A DNA stretch of 64,000 nt from Hetaerina americana (lineage: Eukaryota; Arthropoda; Insecta; Odonata; Calopterygidae), in assembly GCA_022747635.1 (NCBI GenBank), contig JAKTNV010000014.1:5966001-6030000 (forward strand), in the 5' to 3' direction. A program made the translations under genes and the position numbers. Below the pieces are notes generated by a model that was not told the DNA's origin, did not search any database, and saw only the letters and a list, made by a program, of their open reading frames with translations. Below are positions 56,516-64,000 of the stretch, piece after piece (position 1 is the first letter of the stretch; every line of letters starts with the position of its first letter).

Positions 56516-58680
56516 TCCTGAATAACACTGAAGAAGACAGGTTAAAACCAAAGCCGCCCGTGTTTCCTTTCTTAGATTTTCATTCGAAGATTTAAATTAA
56601 AACCGCACGACCGATGCTGTGTATAAGGATAAGAATTTGTTAAATGGCCATTTCCCCAATACATATTATTTCCATCCAGGTTATACAAAAGAAATAAATT
56701 AAACAAATCAACCGAGATTCAACCAACCCTTTCCAAACATAAAAAATAAAATACTCTTTCTCAACTTCAAATTATACGCAAATTTATTTGTACGCATAGG
56801 CATTTAGGTATGCATGCATGCATTGATTGAGGTAATCCTTCCATCCGAATGTATTTAACACTTTAAATTCCTTTACAGTAACAACCAACCTGCGTTCCAG
56901 TCATCCCCACATTTATCAAACCACACTTTTACGGAAGAACCACGCTATCCTTTGCTCCTCAACTCTCCATATATCTTTGTCATCCTTTGCAGGACGATCT
57001 GTCTTTCCTTTTTTTACTTCTAGTCCCCCACAAGGCTCCCATACTACCAGACATACTGCCCGCATAACCACTCCACTATACACAACCACACACTCTCTAG
57101 ACCTGTATCTTGCGGAGCATGGAGGCGTAAGGAAAGGTGGAAGAGAGAAAAAGAGGCTTCTAATGACGCGGCATGCATTATTCGAGACACCTGAGAACGA
57201 CTGGATCCCCTCTCCGACACACGAAAGAAGAGGCGATGGAGAAGAGGAAGATGGAGGGAGAGAGAGAGAAAGAGAGTGATAACAAAGAGGTTAAGATGGA
57301 GGAAAGGGAAAGATGCATGAGGCGAAAGTGTAGTTTTAGCTTTAAAAAAATATATAAAGGGCTCAAAACCAACAAATTTCTTGAAATGACGATCAGATGC
57401 TGACAGATGCAATATTTTCAGCCACACTCGAGTCGTTTATTCCTTTTGTGAGTATAAAATCTAGTCTTTCGCTTCCTTATTCTTCTCTACAACATTCTTC
57501 TCTTAAGGGTTCATTTAAAATTATTTAGGTTTCGATTATTTTTTCGTATGACTACGTTCTATGCACGAACTACTTTCAACTTTTGAGAGGATTAACTTAT
57601 TTGGAACGCGTCACGAGACGTTCACGACTTCTAGCTAAATTTTCCACCACATTTATTATTAAAATCACGTGATTCTTAAAGAGTTTCCGCGGACAGAAAT
57701 GTCTTGGCATTCATATACGTATTTTCCACACTTTGGTCCGATCTCCTGCATTGAAATGACGCACAAATTAATTCGATATGCACAGAAAAAAAGAGGTAGT
57801 AACAAAATACATGCATATATACAGTTATATTTTTGGGAGCATGTAAGCCAGCAACATGTCAGCACGAAATCTAAACGTACGTGAAACTAAACACAGCTGG
57901 ATAGAAGCGAGCGTGCGAGCACCAGGAAGAGAGATTCTGAAATAGCGCTGGATCGCGTGCCTACAAAGGTGAGCAGGCAACAACTCAACGATTGGGGCAA
58001 GACGGATGAGCTCCGTACTACCACAACTTTTTTGGAAAGGAGGCCGACTTTCAGAGAAGGCAGAGGCTAGGTGTCAAGACGCTTTCAGTCCTCGAAGGAG
58101 ATTGCAAGGAAAGACAAATAAGGAATCTGCATCGGAGAAAACAAGAGATCGAAGATGCAGATATCGAGGCACTCGTGTCCGCCTGAGAGAGTGGCCTCCG
58201 CTCCTTTAAGATTATCGAATAGTAAGCCGCAAAAAGATTTAAAGAGCTATAAACCTTCCAAAGATCGGATATCAGATTACTTCGTCTCGTGCAGACGATT
58301 TTATTCCCGTTGATTGGCGGTCGAGGTGGAGAAGGGGCGTGAGAATCGTTGAATCAACTTCCATTGCTTTTTTCAAATTTTGAACCGTATGCTTTGCATG
58401 TGAGCCTCATTAAGAATATATGCTTGTATTAATTTAACGATAACACTTCCAAATAGAAAAAATATTCGCATTTGAATACCGGTATGATCTTACGGCTTCG
58501 ATATAACACAGTTTCAGGGGTGACATGGTGGAAATCCTTCATGATGAAAGAAGACGCTTAGATTTTCTGCATAAAATTTTTTATGCATAATAAATATGAT
58601 TACATACATAAATCTATGTGGAAAAGCAAAGAGTCTTCTTTCATCATTACGGCTTCGAATCTAAAAACAATGCAATAAAC
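56516..58680. other. Anonymous DNA with a purine-rich patch
   Basis: 57120-57320 is A/G-rich. No gene or known repeat was found. Confidence 0.4.
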
Positions 58681-58688
58681 ACACACAC

Positions 58689-58768
<80 letters not shown>

Positions 58769-58934
58769 ACATTAAAACACGAAATCCCAATCCCGCCAAA
58801 CGGCGAACAAATACTCATTCACATGGTAATACATGTAAGGAAAAAGGATAGGGACACGAACACAGTGTTCGTCCTTTATACTATATGTGTTCCTTTTTCC
58901 TTATATCTATTTCTATGTGAATGAGTATATATAC

Positions 58935-58997
<63 letters not shown>

Positions 58998-59030
58998 CGT
59001 GTGTGTGTGTATAAACACACACACACATAT
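58681..59030. repeat. Palindromic microsatellite structure
   Basis: (AC)n, (GT)n and (AT)n (58681-58766) come first, then two inverted copies of the microsatellite-linked unit (58813-58926), then (AT)n, (GT)n and (AC)n (58927-59030). The inverted arms start ACTCATTCACAT and end ATGTGAATGAGT. The unit is CGTCCTTTATACTATATGTG, TTCCTTTTTCCTTATATC. Confidence 0.9.
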
Positions 59031-61465
59031 GATTGAATTAAAATGGTAGTTTACAATGACATGACAATGAATAAATTTTTCCAATTAAATAATTTCACTT
59101 GTTATGTTTACTTGTTCATCTTTACTTATTAATTTTCTTCTACTATAAATCACTACATTTCTACAATATCACCTCCACCACGGTCGGAAATATTAATTTA
59201 CGCAAATGACCTGGAAATAATTTCGTCTGTGTGGAGATTATTGTCTTTTTATATGATTTTACTTGAATGAAATAGAGCGTTTACATAAACCCAAAGAACA
59301 TTACGCTTGATTGGTACTCTTAGAATCTGCTAGGGGGGAAGTGGCATTCGGATAGCACCGGCGTTTACAATTGACCTCGAAAACACTCGCAAATGTTGAA
59401 AATATCAAGAGCACATGTGCACTCACGAGGTAAATTTCTCGTGGAATGAGATAAATGTTTTCATTATGAGTACTCCCAGCCATTTTCACCATAGCACCTG
59501 ATAATAGAATGTGTACTGGTGATGTTTGCCGGAATTTTCTGCAAAAAAAAGATGGTACCGAGTTCTATATAGATGAGTGTGATCCCAAGACGAGAGAAAA
59601 ATGCGTCACACCTTCCCCTGAATAAAATCATGGACACGGATATTCAATGATACACTAAGCTGAACATTTTGGAAGCACGCAAACCCGGACGCGAAGCGCA
59701 CAACGGCATTGACCTAGCAGGTCAATAACCAACCAACCCCTAACCGCAGTAACCAACCACCGTTATGAGAGCAGAGACATAAGCCGACGTTGAGGGAAAA
59801 CTTATTCATAGAGGGACGGCTACGAGGATGGGAAGATAAGAAGGGATCTATAAAATGTGGGAAATAGATAGAGGCTATAGATAAAAAAAACTGACATACA
59901 CCGGGATGCTCGCCTCGCTAGCTATTCTCCCTCCATCGTCGTAACCACTGCGTCATAATAATATTATGTGACGGTCATATCTCCAGTCATACGACGGTGG
60001 AAAGCGGGTAGGGAGATTGGGGCGGCGGCTGGCCGGTTAAGGGACGCCGCGCGGGAAAAAAAAAGAAACTACAGGGTTAAAGGAGATAAAGAATTGATAA
60101 ACGGGTGAAGGGAAATCACGAAAAGGGATGAAAAATCGACTAGGGCCTGTTAAAGGCTGAGATAGTAAAAGGGACTAGGCAGGGAATAGCATTATTTTAC
60201 GTAAGGATAAAAAAGAAAATCCTTTTCCATAAAGCAGAAAATAATGCTGACAAATAATATAGGGGGACAAAGAGGTTAAAAAAAAATGAACCAATACGAG
60301 TCAATATCCGTTTTGTTTACGGGATTGTTTATAGGTACCTACCGACCTACCTTTTAAAAAGAACGGAAAGTATTGAGCGAACAAGTCTTTAGGAAGGTGA
60401 ATTGGCAATAAGTTCACCTCTGATAAAAATGATACAGGTAAATCGAGTGATAAACTCGACTAACCCTGATTTCCCTTACAGGGCATTTTTGTTATTAATA
60501 TATAACGAATTGCAATGGATCTTTACTTTCCCGTAGGATAATAATATGACAGGGTCGATATGTTAATGAAACCCAACACAAACGTCAACCTTTAATCGAA
60601 AGAATTCATGAAGTCACGCGTGAGACAGTCTCACAAATAAAATGACTTGGTTCCGCATTTGAATTATTCCGTGGTAAATTACAAATGGGTTTATTAAATA
60701 TGATAATATTAAATAATTTTTCCATTTCAAAACCACCGCTGAGGTCGTGATCCCCTGGACAGTGAGACGCATTTTATTTTCATTCGGGAATTCACGACGT
60801 CCGAGTTGAAAACAATATGGAGTCCTGTGGGAATGACATACGAAATGTCAACCAAACCAAACCGGAAAAGATCAGCCGTTATTAGTGGAAGCGACCGACT
60901 GCTGAGGTCATTTGCTTGATTAGAGATAGGTGAGAGTAATAGGAGAGCAATAAAGGGTTTTATAGGTAAAAAGGTCAAGGTTGAAGATAAATTAGAATTC
61001 AGCATGCCCTTTGACTAAAGGTTCCACGGGGTTATCGGGTTAAATATCACAACTGAGGGATGGTGTACTGCACTTGAAGTGTTCTCATAATTGCATGTAC
61101 TGAGGCAGTACGGAATAAATCCGCAACCTCTGTGATTCAAAAAGGGTGCCCCTGAATGGAAAGCCAGAAATTGTATCCGTTAGCCCCTCAAATACTACAC
61201 ATCATTGTTTTAGGGAAGACATTTTTTTCATTTTCTGGTTTCAATTTCACATTATTATCGAGAAAAAAATGTATTTAACAAAAATAATGGCCAACTAATT
61301 TTACGGACTTCGGAGAAATGATTCCGATTGATTGCCTGTAAAGGCGTCAGAATATCCACGGAGACAGGCGTTCCTTTGTCCAGGTACGAGAAATTGTTCC
61401 TATGTCCAATTCGTCCATCGTCCTCTTAGACAACAGAAAATGCACCAGATTCTTTATTTCTCGTG
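59031..61465. other. Anonymous A/T-rich DNA
   Basis: No gene was recognised. Faint tRNA-like sequence near 61095-61190 is too degraded to call. Confidence 0.4.
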
Positions 61466-61469
61466 ATAT

Positions 61470-61545
61470 TTATCTACATCTCTTAATACCGTGCAAGCAG
61501 CCCCAAGGGTGGGTGGCGGGGGTTGTTAGGTCACCAGCAATAAAT
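61470..61545 (-). mobile_element. LINE-A 3'-end fragment in reverse
   Basis: Plus strand: TATTTATCTACATCTCTTAA (degraded tail), CAGCCCCAAGGGTGGGTGGC, GGGGGTTGTTAGGTCACC. The terminal arms in reverse are clear. Confidence 0.85.
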
Positions 61546-62325
61546 GCACTATCATTACATCCCTACACATTAGTTCGATCGGGGACTCGGACAAAGTTAT
61601 TCACCACGAAAGAAGCTACTTACATGCAAAAATATTCAATAACAGTATAATTCCATACCAGGATACATTCAAATCAAGCGATAACAAGGTTATAAAAATG
61701 GGTCTATTTGAAATGCATGCCGGATATCGACAAAATGTATACACCACCAATGCTAATTATCCCCTTCGTAACTACGATCATATCTATTTTGATCTCTAAT
61801 GGTCCGAGGAAAAAAATGAATTTTAAATCTAACCGTTCTACTATCTATCTCCCTTATCTAACGCACATGATCTGATGTGCGCAGCGAAGTGAGTTTGGGC
61901 CTGTAATTTATCTTTAACATCCTCGGGTAAGTGAGCAACCGCAAACTAACACGGTAAATTTAACTAACGCTCGACTGGTGACTACCATTCTAATCCTTCC
62001 AAATACTCTCGCGACATTGCTACGCTGCTCATAAAAACTTTTCGCAAACCCAGATGCTCTCCGTTGAACTCCATCTAGTTCTAAAACTAAGCCTACATCG
62101 AGTGGAACCTACGCTAATGAAATCCACCGATTAACTTATCAGCTGCTACGTTTTATAGCCCGTTTGCGGAGCAAACCCTAAAAAATATCCAAGAGGCTCG
62201 AGTAAAATAAGACAGAAAGGATTGCGATTTTGTGTTTTCTTCGAGTTATTTGTTCCTCGAAATATAGTGGAATTTATATTTTTTAAGGTAGCTTCCTCGA
62301 ATGAGCATTACTTTATCAGCGAGTG
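61546..62325. other. Anonymous DNA
   Basis: Nothing recognisable. Confidence 0.45.
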
Positions 62326-63060
62326 GCATTGGGAAACGACCGATTCCTCGCGCGGGCAGCCTCTCCTCCATGAGAGCGGATGCTCTAAGATGACGGGGCA
62401 CACGTTCAAGACCTGAGGACGCGTTGGAGGCACTCGAGCACCGCACTGGTTGGCACACAGGATGCTGTTGGGTGAAGGGAGAGCGTAAACAGAGGAGGTG
62501 CACTCGTCCGACCGCCGCCGGACCGCATCCGGGAGAGGACCTCCTTCACAAGAGGCAGGACACCACGCGAGAAAGAAGAATGGTGGAAAGCCAAAACCCT
62601 ATGGCGAACGACAGCCAATGGCATTCGCACGACGAAAGAATTCCGAAACAAGCCCTCCATGCCACAACAAAAGACCATGGAGCAATATATCGGGGAGGGG
62701 GTAAGGGAGGGGGGAAAGGGTAAAGGTAAAGAAGGTGAGTGTTCCCCCCTTTTCCTTCCCCTCTCTCCCACTCTTCCTCGGCTCTCAGTCTATGTGGCAC
62801 TCGTTAAAACGAAGAAAACGAAGCAGAGAAGAGGGGAGGGAAGGGATTCGTATTGTGGAGAGGAAGAGGACGTCTCCCGCGCGTCCCCAAGTGCCCTCCT
62901 CCGCATCTTTCTCTCCATATCTCTTCGTCCAAGAACCCGCGGCAAGGGGCAATGCGACGGGCCCTTAAAACCACCCAGACAGGAGGAATGCGCTTTGTCA
63001 AACGAGCCGCGGGAGATAGAGAAACGGGAATATAATGGAGGGAGAGATTGTGCGCACACA
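62326..63060. other. G/C-rich, CpG-containing patch
   Basis: CpG-rich at 62330-62560, then A/G- and C/T-rich to 63060. Many overlapping frames occur on both strands (the longest is plus 62659-63156) without domains. A regulatory element is possible but unproven. Confidence 0.3.
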
Positions 63061-63204
63061 ATTTTCCAATGGCAAAGGATGAAAGCGCAAGAGGGATGCA
63101 TAAAAATAGGAAGCAACACAAAGCATTTTTATTGCTTTACAATACTCTCGGGGTGAGCATAAAAACAACAATGAAATGTGTATTGTAGGTTAGACAAATG
63201 TAAT

Positions 63205-63206
<2 letters not shown>

Positions 63207-63256
<50 letters not shown>

Positions 63257-63420
63257 TCATATATACAGAAACAGATATAAGGAAAAGGGATAGGAACACA
63301 CATAAAGGACGAACACAATAGTATATATACACACACATCCGTATATCTGCAGATGGCGGCCTTACCGTCGAAACGCCAAATACATACCTGTCCTTTCTTA
63401 GTGTTTCTGAGTTCATAAAT
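63207..63420 (-). repeat. (AT)n array and microsatellite-linked repeat in reverse
   Basis: The (AT)n run at 63207-63256 is followed by the unit in reverse: GATATAAGGAAAAGGGATAG, GAACACACATAAAGGACGAA. GATGGCGGCCTTACCGTCGA, AACGCC then follows, resembling the 20.8-kb array flank. Confidence 0.85.
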
Positions 63421-63480
63421 ATTTAATCAAAGTTTTTATACACGAGATGGGTTCGTTTTTGAAAGTACTTATAAATACAA

Positions 63481-63481
<1 letters not shown>

Positions 63482-63541
<60 letters not shown>

Positions 63542-63552
63542 CATACATACAT
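63482..63552. repeat. (AT)n microsatellite ending in (CATA)n
   Basis: A long AT run followed by CATACATACATACAT. Confidence 0.97.
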
Positions 63553-64000
63553 TAAAGCTTATAAGATCCTATCTTATCTCGGAGAATCCACGGGTGATAC
63601 ACTATGTGTATAGAAGATTTTATATTGCACTACCCTTATAAACCAAATGCAGAATGGGATTATGCCTAAAGCTGTAACCAGAGAGTAATAACCTTCCTAC
63701 CTTTTACGAGTAACATCCATCTATACATTCTCTCAGTATGTATGTCGCCCAAATATTGGCATTAAAACCTAAGAACTGCCATCAAATTTTACGTTTAATA
63801 GCAATACTTATGAGCATTTTTGACCATTTAAGGCAAATACCAAAAAGAGGATGTTTTAAAAAACGGTAACACGGAATGTTTACGCTGTTTTTACGTGAAG
63901 CCCTCTATATGAAGATATGAGTAGCTTTGAGTATTCAATCATTCCTGGAGTAGTAATAATAGATATTTATTGCATTAAATTCTCGCTGATGGTGATTAAT
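63553..64000. other. Anonymous A/T-rich DNA
   Basis: Nothing recognisable. Confidence 0.45.

Noticed and set aside
61095..61190. Possible tRNA-like repeat
   Set aside because: The boxes are too degraded and no second copy was seen.
1..64000. CRISPR arrays, prophage, operons or other prokaryotic systems
   Set aside because: No direct-repeat/spacer arrays and no long adjacent ORFs. The window is plainly eukaryotic.

Overview
This window looks like non-coding DNA from a large, repeat-rich, A/T-rich eukaryotic genome. The transposon content (a mariner of the GVQW3/FLJ37770-like type, 5'-truncated LINEs, tRNA-derived SINEs, many (AT)n arrays) fits an arthropod, possibly an insect. The species cannot be fixed from the sequence alone. 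No bacterial-style operon, rRNA, genuine tRNA or CRISPR array is visible, and no host gene exon could be recognised. Most open frames are short, lack recognisable domains, or lie in low-complexity DNA.

The one convincing gene is a complete mariner transposase (13476-14549, + strand). It sits in an element with matching terminal inverted repeats and a TA target-site duplication (13271-14602). The catalytic D,D34D triad is intact, so this copy is young and possibly functional. It landed in the 3' tail of a LINE fragment, inside a nest of LINE pieces (about 12.8-15.0 kb). Two other mariner traces are dead: a C-terminal relic at 1461-1650, and a 411-bp derivative with good terminal repeats but an internally inverted coding segment (43985-44395).

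The dominant repeat, here called LINE-A, is a family of 5'-truncated non-LTR retrotransposons with about twenty fragments. Most end in the same C/G-rich hairpin-like terminus followed by a (TAGATG)-type tail; older copies keep reverse-transcriptase C-terminal reading frame before it. A second family, LINE-B, has three fragments (4690-5260, 16862-17080, 54765-55080). SINE-1 is a roughly 310-bp tRNA-headed family with a GACGTTAA core and a (CTA)n tail (15541, 41731, 28040, and reversed at 29795). Other tRNA-like repeats lie near 9.3, 30.8, 32.3, 36.2, 43.8, 53.8 and 56.4 kb.

Long (AT)n/(GT)n arrays recur at 8.9, 17.3, 19.1, 20.7, 21.3, 26.2, 58.7-59.0, 63.2 and 63.5 kb. Several abut one dispersed sequence ending in ATGTGAATGAGTAT, so the arrays seem to travel with, or grow from, a mobile repeat. 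G/C-rich or purine-rich patches (5.8-6.3, 11.9-12.7, 18.0, 33.5-34.1, 37.0-37.5, 42.8-43.5, 62.3-63.0 kb and others) might hold promoters or first exons, but nothing in them proves it. The rest is anonymous A/T-rich DNA. I did not find a clearly new biological system; the best leads are the intact mariner, the rearranged mariner, the LINE-A hairpin terminus, the microsatellite-linked repeat and two strong inverted repeats near 40.2-40.7 kb.
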